Source: Pseudonocardia oceani (GTDB taxonomy: Bacteria; Actinomycetota; Actinomycetes; Mycobacteriales; Pseudonocardiaceae). Taken from it: DNA of 64,000 nucleotides. The position numbers and the translations under genes are program-made. Under the pieces are notes generated by a model. The model saw only the letters and a program-made list of their open reading frames with translations, was not told the origin of the DNA and made no database searches. This document shows, piece by piece, positions 1 to 8,573 of the stretch (position 1 is its first letter; every line of letters starts with the position of its first letter). The stretch lies in NCBI RefSeq assembly GCF_019263585.2, contig NZ_JADQDF010000001.1, positions 1,984,001-2,048,000 on the forward strand, written 5' to 3'.

Positions 1-902
1 GCGTGGCGGCGGCGGTGCTCGGCGGGCTCGCCGCGGTGGCGGCGCTGGCGCGGACGGCCCGCACCGACCGCCACCCGCTCGTCGCCGTCGCACTGGCCGC
101 GGGCACCGGGGCGGCGGCGAGCGGAGCCGCGGCCACCGGGCCGGGCACCGCGCAGGTGCTGCTCGCCGTCGCGGCGGCGGGGGTCGTCGCGGGGGCCGCG
201 CAGGCACTGCGGCGAACCGTCCACCCGGTGCTGGTCGCGGCCGTGGCCGTGGCCGTCCCGACGGCCCTCGCCGCGCTCCTGCACCTGCGCCTGGGCGCCT
301 CCCCCGCCGCGCTCGCGGCGGGCACCGGCGCCCTCGCGCTGCTGGCCGGGCCGCTGCTGCCCCGCGCCGCGCTGCGCCTCGCGGCCCTGCCCGGACCGGT
401 CGTGCCCACCGACGCGGGCGAGCTCGCCGCCCACGACGATCCCCTGCCGCTCGCCGAGCTCGCCGAGCGCGCCGCGCTCGCCCGCGCGCACCTCGCCGGA
501 CTGGTGGGCGGCTGCGGCGTCCTGGCGGCGGCGTCGGCGGGTCTCGTGGCCGCGGGCGGGGGTCGGGCCGGGATCGCCCTCGCCGCGGTCGTGGTGGCCG
601 TCCTGGGGCTGCGCGCGCGGGGGTTCGCCGACGCCGCACCGGCCCGCGCGCTGCTCGCCTGCACGGTGGCGGGCGGGGCCGCACTGGCGATCGCGGTGGC
701 GCTGGGCTCCGACGGTCCCGGGCGGCTGCTGGTCGCCGGGATCGCCGTGGCCGCGGTCGCGGTCGTCGCGGGTCCGGAGCGGCCCCCGCCCTCGCCGGTC
801 GCGCGGCGGGCCGTCGACCTGCTGGAGGGGGTGCTCGTCGTGTCCGCGGTGCCGCTGGCGCTGGCGGCGACCGGGCTGTTCGCACTGGTGCGGGCGCTGT
901 GA
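1..902 (+). CDS. eccD4: ESX-4 type VII secretion membrane protein EccD (5' end outside window)
   Basis: The reading frame is open from the window edge and ends with TGA at 900-902, leaving about 300 C-terminal residues. They are almost entirely hydrophobic Ala/Leu/Val/Gly stretches, giving roughly eight or nine membrane segments, with one polar stretch (about residues 135-160). EccD proteins have an N-terminal ubiquitin-like domain followed by about 11 membrane spans and form the channel ring of the ESX core complex; the N-terminal domain would lie upstream of base 1. The GTG at position 3 is probably an internal codon. Identification rests mainly on context: mycP starts inside its stop codon and eccB follows. 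The order eccD-mycP-(eccB reversed)-...-truA-rplQ-rpoA matches the mycobacterial ESX-4 region. Confidence 0.75.
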   Translation, partial: VAAAVLGGLAAVAALARTARTDRHPLVAVALAAGTGAAASGAAATGPGTAQVLLAVAAAGVVAGAAQALRRTVHPVLVAAVAVAVPTALAALLHLRLGASPAALAAGTGALALLAGPLLPRAALRLAALPGPVVPTDAGELAAHDDPLPLAELAERAALARAHLAGLVGGCGVLAAASAGLVAAGGGRAGIALAAVVVAVLGLRARGFADAAPARALLACTVAGGAALAIAVALGSDGPGRLLVAGIAVAAVAVVAGPERPPPSPVARRAVDLLEGVLVVSAVPLALAATGLFALVRAL

Positions 903-2134
903 GAGCGCTGACCCCAGTTCTCACGGCGCTGGTCCTCCTCGGCACCGGCGCGGCACCCGCCCAGGCCGCGGCCGCGCCCGGGTGCGCACCGCTGCCCGCC
1001 GGCACCGCCGTCCCGCCCGACCCGCCGCCCGCACACCGCCTGCGCCTGGCCGACGCCCACCGCCTCGCCACCGGCGCGGGCGTCCTCGTCGCGGTGATCG
1101 ACACCGGGGTGGCGCCGCACCCGCGGCTCGCCGGTCGACTGCGCGGCGGGGGTGACCTCCTCACCGGCGGCGGCCCCGGGACCGGCCTCGACGACTGCGA
1201 CGGCCACGGCACCGCCGTCGCCGGGCTGATCGCGGCCGCCCCCTCGCCCGACGACGAGGTCGTCGGCGTCGCCCCGGGCGCCACGCTGCTCGCGATACGC
1301 CAGGCCGGTCCGTCGTCGGCGCCCGGCCCCGACGGGCGGCCGCGAACGGCCGGCGACCTCACCACGCTCGCCGAGGGCGTGGTGCTGGCCGTGCAGGCCG
1401 GCGCCGACGTCGTCAACGTCTCGGAGGCGGTGTGCCTCCCGCCGGAGCGGGCCGGAGCCGGTGGTTCGCGGCTGCAGGCGGCCCTGCGCCTCGCCGCCGA
1501 CGCCGACGTCGTGGTGGTCGCCGCGGCGGGCAACGCGGGCGTCGGCGGGTGCGGCGACGAGCCGGGGCCGGTGTCGCTGCCCGGCTGGTACGACGAGGTG
1601 GTGGCGGTCGGCGCCACCGGCCCCGACGACGCCGCGGCCGCGTTCACGGTCGCCGGGCACTGGGTCGACCTCGCCGCCCCCGGCACGGGCGCGCGCTCGC
1701 TCGCGGTCGGCGGCGGGCTCACCGCGGAGCCGCCGGCGGGCACCAGCTTCTCCGCACCCCTGGTGTCCGGGCTGGCCGCGCTGGTGCGCGAGCGCTTCCC
1801 GGAGCTGACCGCGGCGCAGGTCGTCGACCGGGTCGTGGCCACGGCCCGCCGCCCGGCCGGTGGACGCGACGACGCGCTCGGCGCCGGCACCATCGACGCC
1901 GTCGCGGCGCTCACCGCCGAACCCGCCGTCCTCACCGCTCCGGCCGCTGCCTCGAGCACCGGCGCACTCCTCGGCACCGGGCCTGGAGCGATCCCCTCAG
2001 CCCCGCCCCTCGACCTGGCCGCCGTCGCCGTCCTGCTCGGCACCGCCGCCGCCCTCGCCGCCCACCTGCGCCGCCGCGATGCCGCCCGGGGGGTCAGCCC
2101 GGCAGCACGTCCACCGTCCGCTCCGCCGCGCTGA
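899..2134 (+). CDS. mycP4: Mycosin MycP, membrane-anchored subtilisin-like protease of ESX-4
   Basis: A 411-residue S8 serine protease with the full catalytic triad. Asp68 lies in VAVIDTG, His103 in DGHGTAVAG and Ser283 in AGTSFSAP. The N-terminus is a Sec signal peptide ending near AQAAAA, and the C-terminus has one membrane helix (about residues 372-390) followed by a basic RRRDA tail, as expected for mycosins, which sit outside the cell membrane and stabilise the ESX complex. The GTG start at 899 overlaps the eccD stop as GTGA, so the two genes are translationally coupled. Its last 41 bases overlap the end of the convergent eccB gene. The Ala/Gly-rich loops are normal for the family at this GC content. 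Confidence 0.9.
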   Translation: MRALTPVLTALVLLGTGAAPAQAAAAPGCAPLPAGTAVPPDPPPAHRLRLADAHRLATGAGVLVAVIDTGVAPHPRLAGRLRGGGDLLTGGGPGTGLDDCDGHGTAVAGLIAAAPSPDDEVVGVAPGATLLAIRQAGPSSAPGPDGRPRTAGDLTTLAEGVVLAVQAGADVVNVSEAVCLPPERAGAGGSRLQAALRLAADADVVVVAAAGNAGVGGCGDEPGPVSLPGWYDEVVAVGATGPDDAAAAFTVAGHWVDLAAPGTGARSLAVGGGLTAEPPAGTSFSAPLVSGLAALVRERFPELTAAQVVDRVVATARRPAGGRDDALGAGTIDAVAALTAEPAVLTAPAAASSTGALLGTGPGAIPSAPPLDLAAVAVLLGTAAALAAHLRRRDAARGVSPAARPPSAPPR

Positions 2135-3491
2135 CGTCGAGCGCCCCGCCGACGGGCAGCAGCCGCAGCGCCCACTCCGGCGCCGGCTCCGCCGCCGTCA
2201 CGCCGAGCGCCTGCGCCGTGGCCCCGTCGACCACCCCGTACGCGACGCCGGTGGCCGCGACGAGCCACAGCGGCCCCGCCCCGGGCGCGCGCCCCGGCCC
2301 GGTGGCCCGCACCGCCCCGCCGCCCGCGGGCACCAGCACCACCGCGTCGGCCCGCTCCCCCGGCCCGTCGGCCTGCGCCAGGTCGACGCCCACCGCGCCC
2401 GCCGGAACGGGCAGCGCCGGACCCACGAGGGCCACCGTTCCGTCCGCGGCCGACCACACCGCGCACACGACGGGCTCCTCCGACGGCGGCGGCACCGCCT
2501 CCGGCCACCCGACGACGTCGAGCACGACCAGCGGCCGCAGCCGCGCCAGGACCTCCGGTCCGACCTCCCGCACCACCGCGCCCGCGGCCCGCAGCGCCTC
2601 CGCCACGGGCGCCGGGACCTGCTGCACGCCCCCCGCCAGCAGCACGTGGAACGTCGGCGGGGCGCCGCCGAGCGGCCGCCCGACCAGCACGTCGCCCACC
2701 TCGCCCGCCCCGTCCGGTCCGGCCGCGCCGGCGTCGGGGACGCGCGGGGTGCGCAGCGCGACCCCCTCGGGCAGCGCGTTGACCAGCGCCGCCGACGCCG
2801 GGCGCAGCTCCCGCCCGTCCAGCCCCAGCGCTCCGGTGGCGGCCCGGTCGGCCGGGTCGACGCGGTGGCGCCGGCCCCCGGTCACGAGCCAGGTGCCGCC
2901 GCCCTGCACGGCGAGCAGGAGCGAGGCGGCGGGCGGCGCGACCGGCACCGCCCCGCCCACCACCGTCGTGCGGAACTCCCCGGTCTCCGCATCGGTGACG
3001 TCGCACACCGCCCACCGCGGCGCCACCACCTCCCCGCCCAGCCGCACCGCCGTGGCCCCGGGCACCGCGGCGGTGGGGGTGCGCGCCGCGGCGTCGAGGT
3101 CGGCGTCGGCCACGAGCACCGGCTCGGCCGTCGCCGGGTCCACCTCGCTCGCCCCGCCGTGGTGCAGTGCGGCGAGCACGAGCCGCCCGGCGGGCAGGTT
3201 GGCGACCGGCACGAGCCGGTCGGGCCCGTGCGCCACCACGTACATCGCCCCGGACTCCGCCCCGACGACGACGGCCTGCGCCGCCCACCCCGGCCGCGGG
3301 TCGACCTTCGCCCACACGAACGCGCCGACCAGCACCAGCACCCCGAGGACCGCCCCGGCCACCGCGGCCCGGCGCTGCGTGCGCAGCTGCTCGTGCAGCG
3401 GCACCGGATCTGCGCGGACCAGCGCGGACTCCAGGCGCCGCACCCCGAACCGGTGGGCGTCGGCGTGGTCGCGGGTGGCGGGCGTCCGCAT
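2094..3491 (-). CDS. eccB4: ESX-4 type VII secretion protein EccB
   Basis: A 465-residue protein with the EccB layout: a short cytoplasmic N-terminus with the family-typical HRFGVRRLESALVRAD segment (residues 13-28), one membrane helix at about residues 41-58, and a long extracytoplasmic domain that continues to the C-terminus. EccB is the periplasm-facing subunit of the ESX core complex. The gene runs opposite to eccD/mycP and ends inside mycP, the same orientation as Rv3450c against Rv3449/Rv3448 in mycobacterial ESX-4. It is therefore expressed from its own promoter near 3500. The start codon is ATG; the 67 bases between it and the oxygenase remnant show no clear feature. Confidence 0.88.
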   Translation of the reverse strand: MRTPATRDHADAHRFGVRRLESALVRADPVPLHEQLRTQRRAAVAGAVLGVLVLVGAFVWAKVDPRPGWAAQAVVVGAESGAMYVVAHGPDRLVPVANLPAGRLVLAALHHGGASEVDPATAEPVLVADADLDAAARTPTAAVPGATAVRLGGEVVAPRWAVCDVTDAETGEFRTTVVGGAVPVAPPAASLLLAVQGGGTWLVTGGRRHRVDPADRAATGALGLDGRELRPASAALVNALPEGVALRTPRVPDAGAAGPDGAGEVGDVLVGRPLGGAPPTFHVLLAGGVQQVPAPVAEALRAAGAVVREVGPEVLARLRPLVVLDVVGWPEAVPPPSEEPVVCAVWSAADGTVALVGPALPVPAGAVGVDLAQADGPGERADAVVLVPAGGGAVRATGPGRAPGAGPLWLVAATGVAYGVVDGATAQALGVTAAEPAPEWALRLLPVGGALDVSAAERTVDVLPG

Positions 3492-4069
3492 CCGCGGACG
3501 CTAACCCCGGGGTGCCGCCCGCCGTGGGCGTTCGGGAGAACTCAGCCGCCCGGGATCCCTATCCTACCGATATCGCCGTGAGGCGCTCCCGCAGGAACGG
3601 CGCCGACACCACCGGCTCCAGGTCCTCGCGCCGCCCGATCGGCGGCGCGAGCGGGCTCACGAGCGCGTCGTGGTCGAGCTCGAAGAAGAACACGAGCGAG
3701 ATCAGCCTCCTCGTGCGGCGCGCCCGCCTGCGGCGGCAGCACGCGGTGCCGCCCGGAGCGCCAGCGCATCCCCGTCCGGTGGGCGAGCAGGTCGCCGACG
3801 TCGACGGTGAGCGCGTCCGGGTCGTAGGGCGCGTCCTCCCATCCCCCGGCGTCGCTGTGCACCTGCAGGCCGCCCGCCCCGGGCTCGCGGTCGAGCACGG
3901 TGACGGTGTCGAAGTCGGTGTGCGGACGATCCGGAACTGCCCCGGCGCGGGCTCGCCCACCTCGGTGAGCGGCGGGTAGCGGTTGATGTTGCACGTCCAG
4001 GTCGGGGTCGTCGTCCTCAGCGGCGCCACGCCCAGCGCGGTCCCGCACAGCTCCAGGAGCCGTCCCGAC

Positions 4070-4105
4070 AGGGCCGTCATCTCCGCCAGGGCCGTCATCT
4101 CCGCC
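4070..4105. repeat. 18-bp perfect tandem duplication inside the oxygenase gene
   Basis: Positions 4070-4087 and 4088-4105 are identical and are followed by the first three bases of a third copy. The duplication is in frame and inserts six residues (ALAEMT twice) in a helix of the oxygenase remnant. Confidence 0.95.
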
Positions 4106-4410
4106 AGGTACCGCGTGACGACGGCCTGCGGCTCGGGCACCTCGGCGGGCCGGACGTTGGGCGGGAACCACACCGCGTCGACGGCCGCGTCCCCGGTCGG
4201 GGTGTCGGGCCCGATAGCGAACGACTCCTTGAGGTCCGGCGGGTGCTCCCCGCCGTCGGGGTCCGGCCCCTCGACCGACCTGTTGGCCTCGACGCCCGGC
4301 GGCAGCCACCCGCGCCCGCCGACGCCCCCGCGTACGCCCCGCTTCACCGACGCCGGCAGCGCGAAGAACCGCCGCGCCGCCGCCCGCAGCTCGGCACGCA
4401 GTGCCACGTC

Positions 4411-4450
4411 GACGCCGTGCCCGGTGACCAGACGCCGTGCCCTGTGACCA
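4411..4450. repeat. 20-bp tandem duplication that breaks the oxygenase reading frame
   Basis: Positions 4411-4430 and 4431-4450 match at 19 of 20 bases. Because 20 is not a multiple of three, the second copy shifts the frame right after the conserved VTGHGV motif. The single mismatch between copies suggests a real duplication that has begun to diverge, rather than an assembly artefact. Confidence 0.93.
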
Positions 4451-4522
4451 GCAGGAACCCGGCCTCCTGCAGCCCCGTGTCGACGGCGGCCGGGTCGGGG
4501 CCGCGCAGGTCGACGGTCGCGA

Positions 4523-4966
4523 TCACGGGACCTCCCCGATGTCCTCGAACCACAGGTCCGGCCGGGCGGCGACGAAGTCGGTCATCAGCGCGACGCACCG
4601 CTCGTCGGACAGCACCGTGACCTCGACGCCGTGCTCGGCGAGCCAGTCGTGCCCGCCGGAGAACGTCTGCGCCTCCCCCACGACGACCGCGCCGATCCCG
4701 AACTGGCGCACCAGCCCCGAGCAGTACCAGCACGGCGACAGCGTCGTCACCATGATCGTCGTGCGGTAGTCGCGCTGCCGCCCGGCGGCCTTGAAGGCCG
4801 CGGTCTCGGCGTGCATCGACGGGTCGCCGTCCTGGACGCGGCGGTTGTGGCCGCGGCCCAGCAGCGTGCCGTCGCCCGCGAACAGGGCGGCGCCGATCGG
4901 GATGCCGCCCTCCGCGAGCCCGGCGCGGGCCTCCTCGACGGCGACGTCCAGCATCTCGGGGTTCAC
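4523..4966 (-). CDS. Cytosine deaminase-type nucleobase/nucleoside deaminase
   Basis: An intact 147-residue zinc deaminase of the CDA superfamily. The zinc and catalytic residues are in MHAE (His52, Glu54) and PCWYC (Cys79, Cys82). The C-terminal region with GHDWLAEHGVEVTVL resembles yeast-type cytosine deaminase, which converts cytosine to uracil, though related guanine or other base deaminases share this layout. The GTG start at 4964-4966 overlaps the permease stop (GTGA), and its own stop overlaps the GTG of the oxygenase gene. The three genes thus formed one coupled operon. A permease of the NCS1 (cytosine/purine) type upstream supports a nucleobase substrate. The gene is unbroken, unlike both neighbours, and would rely on re-initiation or another promoter. 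Confidence 0.85.
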   Translation of the reverse strand: MNPEMLDVAVEEARAGLAEGGIPIGAALFAGDGTLLGRGHNRRVQDGDPSMHAETAAFKAAGRQRDYRTTIMVTTLSPCWYCSGLVRQFGIGAVVVGEAQTFSGGHDWLAEHGVEVTVLSDERCVALMTDFVAARPDLWFEDIGEVP

Positions 4967-5674
4967 CGGGCCATGCTCCGGCGGAACAGCACCGCGTACA
5001 AGCCCGCCGACAGCGCGGTCCCGACGAGGAACGTGATGTCGCCGATCCCGGGCGCCACCGACGGCACCAGGCCGACGAACAGCGCCCGGTTGGAGAACAG
5101 CCCCACCGAGACGACGATGCCCGCGACGAGCGCGATGACGAACCCGACGACCCCGAACGCCACCGCGACGACGGCCCGGGCCCGCTCCAGCCGGATCGGG
5201 AAGCCCATCCCGAGCCCGACGCGCCGGCGCGGGCTGTCGGCGGGGAGGTAGCGGGCGTAGTCGGCGGCGTACGAACGACGGGTCCGACGACGCCAGCACG
5301 ATCACCGCGCCGATCCCCGGCACCACCGCGAGCACGGGAAACGCCACGCACTCGAACGCCTGCCACCAGGTCGTGCCCGAAGAACGCGACGCCGACCTGC
5401 ACCAGCACGACGACGACCAGCCAGAACGGCGCAGGGAGCCCGGTCAGCGAGTCGAGCGCGAACGAGGCGCTGACGCTGTTGACCGCGAACCACCCGAAGC
5501 CCGACGTGATCGTCATGAGCGCCGCGGGCAGGATGTTGCCGCGGTAGCCGGACGCGAGGCGCCCCAGCACCATCTGCGGGACACCGGCCGTTGCTCCCCG
5601 GCTCCACGGCGACGATCTCCGCGCCGTGGACCGGGGTGGTCTCGAGCGGCGTCAGGCGTCGGCTCGGCGGTCAT
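4963..5674 (-). pseudogene. NCS1-family nucleobase permease, degraded
   Basis: Fragments in several frames match a nucleobase:cation symporter-1. One frame has QMVLGRLASGYRGNILPAAL followed by GFGWFAVNSVSASFALDSLTG and FFGHDLV (about 5340-5580). A second has FPVLAVVPGIGAVIVLASSD (about 5290-5345). A third has the last two or three membrane helices ending LFRRSMAR (4966-5208). A likely original ATG lies at 5672-5674 after a GGGAGG ribosome site. The N-terminal part is only about 30 codons in shifted frames, so roughly the first three helices appear deleted, and the segment between about 5210 and 5290 is scrambled. The family normally has about 12 helices and 420-500 residues, so this copy is not functional. 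Confidence 0.75.
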
Positions 5675-5750
5675 GGGTCCTCCCGCGCTCGGTGGGAAGG
5701 CCGACGCTACGTCCGCACCGGGCTCCGGCGGCAGCGCCGGTCCGGTTCGG

Positions 5751-6632
5751 TCACGCAGAGTTCACGGGCGCCGGATCCACGGGCGGCGGGGCGGCCGACC
5801 TGATGTGGCGCGTCTGCTCCGCCCGCGCCGCGAGGTCGTCGTCGGGCGGGTAGTCGACCCCGACGAGGGTGAGCCCGTGCGCCGGCGCCACCGGCACCTC
5901 GCTCGCCCGCTCACCGCGCCGCAGCAGGCCCGCGGGCCACTCGACGGCCCGCCGCCCGCGCCCGACGTCGAGCAATGCGCCGACCAGGCTGCGGACCATC
6001 GAGTGGCAGAAGGCGTCGGCGGACACCGCGGCGGTGACGACCCGCTCGTCGTCGATGCTCCAGCGCAGGTCCTGCAGGGCCCGCACGGTCGTGGCGCCCT
6101 CGCGGCGCTTGCAGAACGCGGCGAAGTCGTGCTCGCCCAGCAGCAGCGCGGACGCGGCCCCGAGGGCGTCGAGGTCCACCGGGAAGGGCCAGGCGACGGT
6201 GTCGCGGGCGCGCAGCGGCTCGGCGCCGTGCGGGGCGGTGGCGAGGCGGTAGCGGTAGTGGCGGCGCAGCGCGCCGAACCGGGCGTCGAAGGCGGCGGGG
6301 ACGGGCCGGACGGCCCGCACCCGCACGTCGGGCGGCAGCAGCCGCGCGAGGCGGCGGACCAGCCACGCCGGGTCGAGGTCGGCGGGGAGATCGGCGTGCG
6401 CGACCTGGCCGGTGGCGTGCACCCCGGCGTCGGTGCGCCCGGCCACCGTCACCGCGACGGGCTCGCGCAGCACCGTCGACAGCGCGTCGAGCAGCACCCC
6501 GCACACCGTCCGCCTGCCGGGCTGCACCGCCCACCCGGAGAAGTCGGTGCCGTCGTAGGCGAGGTCCAACCGGTGGCGCTGCCGCAGAGACGGCCCGAGC
6601 CCGCCGTCCGGGGGGACGACGGGCTCGGGCAC
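5751..6632 (-). CDS. truA: tRNA pseudouridine synthase A
   Basis: A 293-residue TruA, which isomerises uridine to pseudouridine at positions 38-40 of tRNA anticodon stems. The catalytic Asp is in [13 protein letters not shown]. The N-terminal [14 protein letters not shown] and the [17 protein letters not shown] region are family hallmarks. It starts with GTG and lies 14 bases downstream of rplQ, the conserved rpoA-rplQ-truA order of actinobacteria, so it is likely the last gene of the alpha operon. About 25 residues at the C-terminus (after RAEQTRHIR) are low-complexity and probably dispensable. Confidence 0.95.
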   Translation of the reverse strand: MPEPVVPPDGGLGPSLRQRHRLDLAYDGTDFSGWAVQPGRRTVCGVLLDALSTVLREPVAVTVAGRTDAGVHATGQVAHADLPADLDPAWLVRRLARLLPPDVRVRAVRPVPAAFDARFGALRRHYRYRLATAPHGAEPLRARDTVAWPFPVDLDALGAASALLLGEHDFAAFCKRREGATTVRALQDLRWSIDDERVVTAAVSADAFCHSMVRSLVGALLDVGRGRRAVEWPAGLLRRGERASEVPVAPAHGLTLVGVDYPPDDDLAARAEQTRHIRSAAPPPVDPAPVNSA

Positions 6633-6646
6633 GTGGAGCGGGTGGC

Positions 6647-7420
6647 TCAGGACTCGTCCTTCTTCTGCTGCGAGGCAGGCAGGGAGAAGCCGGCGGCCTC
6701 CGCCGCCTCGGCGCTGGCGAACCAGACCTCGGCGACGGTGTTGTCGTAGAACCGCGAACCCGGGACGTGGTAGAGCATCGAGTCGGCGTTGCCCTTGATC
6801 TCGAAGCCCTCCGGCGCCTCGTCCGCGTCCTCCAGCGGGGCGTGGCTGCCCTCGCCGTAGGGCGCGTCGGCGGAGTCGGAGGCCTGCTGGGCGGCCTCGG
6901 CCGCGTCCAGGGCCTTCTCCTGGGTGTCGCTGCCCTCGGGGGCCTCGGCGGCGGCGTCGAGCGCCTTCTCCGAAGCCTCCTCGGCGGTCTCGCCCGCGGG
7001 CGTGGTCGCGGCCTGCTGCGAGGCGGCGGCCCGGCGGGCGCGGTTGGCCTCGTCGGTGACCGTCTTCTGCCGGACCAGCTCGATCACGGCCATGGGGGCG
7101 TTGTCGCCCTTGCGCGGCAGCGTCTTGGTGATCCGGGTGTAGCCGCCCTGGCGGTCGGCGAAGAACGGGCCGATGTCGGCGATCAGACGGTGCACGACGG
7201 TCTTGTCGCGGATGACCTTCTGGATCTCGCGACGGTTGTGCAGGTCGCCGACCTTGGCCTTGGTGATCAGACGCTCGGCGTAGGGGCGCAGCTTGCGCGC
7301 CTTGGCCTCGGTCGTCGTGATCCGGCCGTGCTCGAACAGAGACGTCGCCAGGTTGGCCAGGATCAGCCGCTGGTGCGCGGGTGACCCGCCCAGGCGGGGC
7401 CCCTTGGTGGGCTGAGGCAT
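6647..7420 (-). CDS. rplQ: 50S ribosomal protein L17 with C-terminal 'sunset'-like domain
   Basis: The first about 120 residues are ordinary L17 ([20 protein letters not shown] through [18 protein letters not shown]), a core large-subunit protein near the tunnel exit. The protein then runs to 257 residues. An Ala/Glu-rich linker (about 125-185) contains two related KALDAA segments, and residues 186-257 form a compact domain with [14 protein letters not shown] and [18 protein letters not shown]. The same domain ends ribosomal protein L4 at 29175-29390. It resembles the short domain that, as I recall, is called 'sunset' in actinobacterial annotation, whose function is unknown to me. The gene lies two bases after the rpoA stop. 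Typical bacterial L17 is about 120-200 residues. Confidence 0.95.
   Translation of the reverse strand: MPQPTKGPRLGGSPAHQRLILANLATSLFEHGRITTTEAKARKLRPYAERLITKAKVGDLHNRREIQKVIRDKTVVHRLIADIGPFFADRQGGYTRITKTLPRKGDNAPMAVIELVRQKTVTDEANRARRAAASQQAATTPAGETAEEASEKALDAAAEAPEGSDTQEKALDAAEAAQQASDSADAPYGEGSHAPLEDADEAPEGFEIKGNADSMLYHVPGSRFYDNTVAEVWFASAEAAEAAGFSLPASQQKKDES
6650..6865 (-). repeat. Duplicated module, copy 1 (encodes L17 residues 186-257)
   Basis: This 216-base segment is paralogous, in the same orientation, to 29175-29390 at the end of rplD. The encoded 49-residue core (PEGF to the final SQ) is identical at 41 positions between the two copies. At the DNA level the similarity is continuous through the domain and drops off in the upstream linkers. 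Confidence 0.9.
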
Positions 7421-7422
7421 GG

Positions 7423-8472
7423 CTACAGCTGCTCCGTTTCTGCGTAGTCCTGGCCGTCGTCGCCGAACGGCTGGTCGGCGTCGTATCCGCCGTCGGAGCC
7501 GTACTCGGCGGCCGCGGCCGACGGGTCGAATCCGGGCGGGCTGTCCTTGAGCGCGAGCCCGAGGCCGACGAGCTTCATCTTGACCTCGTCGATCGACTTC
7601 GCACCGAAGTTGCGGATGTCGAGCAGGTCGGCCTCGCTGCGGCCGACGAGCTCGCCCACGGTGTGGATGCCCTCGCGCTTGAGGCAGTTGTAGGAGCGGA
7701 CCGTGAGGTCGAGCTCCTCGATCGGCATCGCGAAGGCGGCGATGGTGTCGGCCTCCTGCGGCGACGGGCCGATCTCGATGCCCTCGGCGTCGACGTTCAG
7801 CTCGCGGGCGAGACCGAACAGCTCCACCAGCGTCTTGCCGGCCGAGGCCAGCGCGTCGCGGGGGGTGATCGAGGGCTTCGTCTCGACGTCGAGCACCAGC
7901 TTGTCGAAGTCGGTGCGCTGCTCGACGCGGGTGGCCTCGACCTTGTAGGTCACCTTGAGGACCGGCGAGTAGATCGAGTCGACCGGGATGCGGCCGATCT
8001 CGGCGCCGGTGGCCTTGTTCTGCATGGCCGGGACGTAGCCGCGACCCCGCTCGACGACGAGCTCCACCTCGAGGCGGCCCTTGTCGTTGAGCGTGGCGAT
8101 GTGCAAGTCCGGGTTGTGCACGGTGACACCGGCCGGCGGGACGATGTCGCCCGCCGTGACCGGGCCGGGGCCCTGCTTGCGCAGGTACATCGTGACCGGC
8201 TCGTCCTCCTCGGAGGACACGACCAGCTCCTTGAGGTTCAGGATGATGTCGGTGACGTCCTCCTTCACCCCCGGGACGGTCGTGAACTCGTGCAGGACGC
8301 CGTCGATGCGGATGCTGGTGACCGCCGCGCCCGGGATGGACGACAGCAGCGTGCGCCGGAGCGAGTTGCCCAGCGTGTAGCCGAACCCGGGCTCCAGCGG
8401 CTCGATGACGAACCGGGAGCGGGTGTCGACGACCGAGTCCTCGGCCAGGGTGGGGCGCTGAGAGATCAGCAT
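7423..8472 (-). CDS. rpoA: DNA-directed RNA polymerase subunit alpha
   Basis: A 349-residue alpha subunit. The N-terminal domain (residues 1-230) has [20 protein letters not shown], which forms the dimer and contacts beta and beta'. The C-terminal domain (about 255-320) has [16 protein letters not shown] and [16 protein letters not shown], used for DNA and activator contact. An acidic tail follows ([19 protein letters not shown]). The ATG follows AAGGAGG with about 10 bases of spacing. It lies between rpsD and rplQ, as in all actinobacterial alpha operons, about 100 bases after rpsD with a hairpin between. Confidence 0.98.
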   Translation of the reverse strand: MLISQRPTLAEDSVVDTRSRFVIEPLEPGFGYTLGNSLRRTLLSSIPGAAVTSIRIDGVLHEFTTVPGVKEDVTDIILNLKELVVSSEEDEPVTMYLRKQGPGPVTAGDIVPPAGVTVHNPDLHIATLNDKGRLEVELVVERGRGYVPAMQNKATGAEIGRIPVDSIYSPVLKVTYKVEATRVEQRTDFDKLVLDVETKPSITPRDALASAGKTLVELFGLARELNVDAEGIEIGPSPQEADTIAAFAMPIEELDLTVRSYNCLKREGIHTVGELVGRSEADLLDIRNFGAKSIDEVKMKLVGLGLALKDSPPGFDPSAAAAEYGSDGGYDADQPFGDDGQDYAETEQL

Positions 8473-8527
8473 GGGGTGTGTGCCTCCTTAGGGCGCCACG
8501 GCGACCGCTATTTGAAGCCGTGGTGAG

Positions 8528-8556
8528 CCCCCGGTCCCACCCTTCGGGACCGGGGG
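8528..8556 (-). terminator. Hairpin in the rpsD-rpoA gap
   Basis: An 11-bp perfect GC stem (8528-8538 with 8546-8556) and a 7-base loop. It lies in the gap between rpsD and rpoA and lacks a U run. It could be a partial terminator or processing site that sets the rpoA to ribosomal protein ratio. Confidence 0.5.
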
Positions 8557-8573
8557 TGTCGAGCGTCTACCTG

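Larger units (their letters stand above)
3559..4526 (-). pseudogene. 2-oxoglutarate/Fe(II) oxygenase, isopenicillin-N-synthase family, frameshifted
   Basis: Joined across frames, this reads as a non-haem iron dioxygenase of about 320 residues. It starts with a GTG at 4524-4526 overlapping the deaminase stop and has the N-terminal GFLLVTGHGV motif. The iron-binding HTDFD lies near 3910, the distal His in GRHRVLPP near 3750, and an R-x-S (RLISLVFFF) near 3690 for 2-oxoglutarate. Three defects are visible. A 20-bp tandem duplication at 4411-4450 shifts frame after residue 30, and removing one copy restores GHGVDVALRAELRAAARRFF. One base is missing near 3925 just before HTD. One extra base near 3710 restores the frame. 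An 18-bp in-frame duplication repeats ALAEMT. As it stands the gene cannot encode a full enzyme. Confidence 0.75.
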
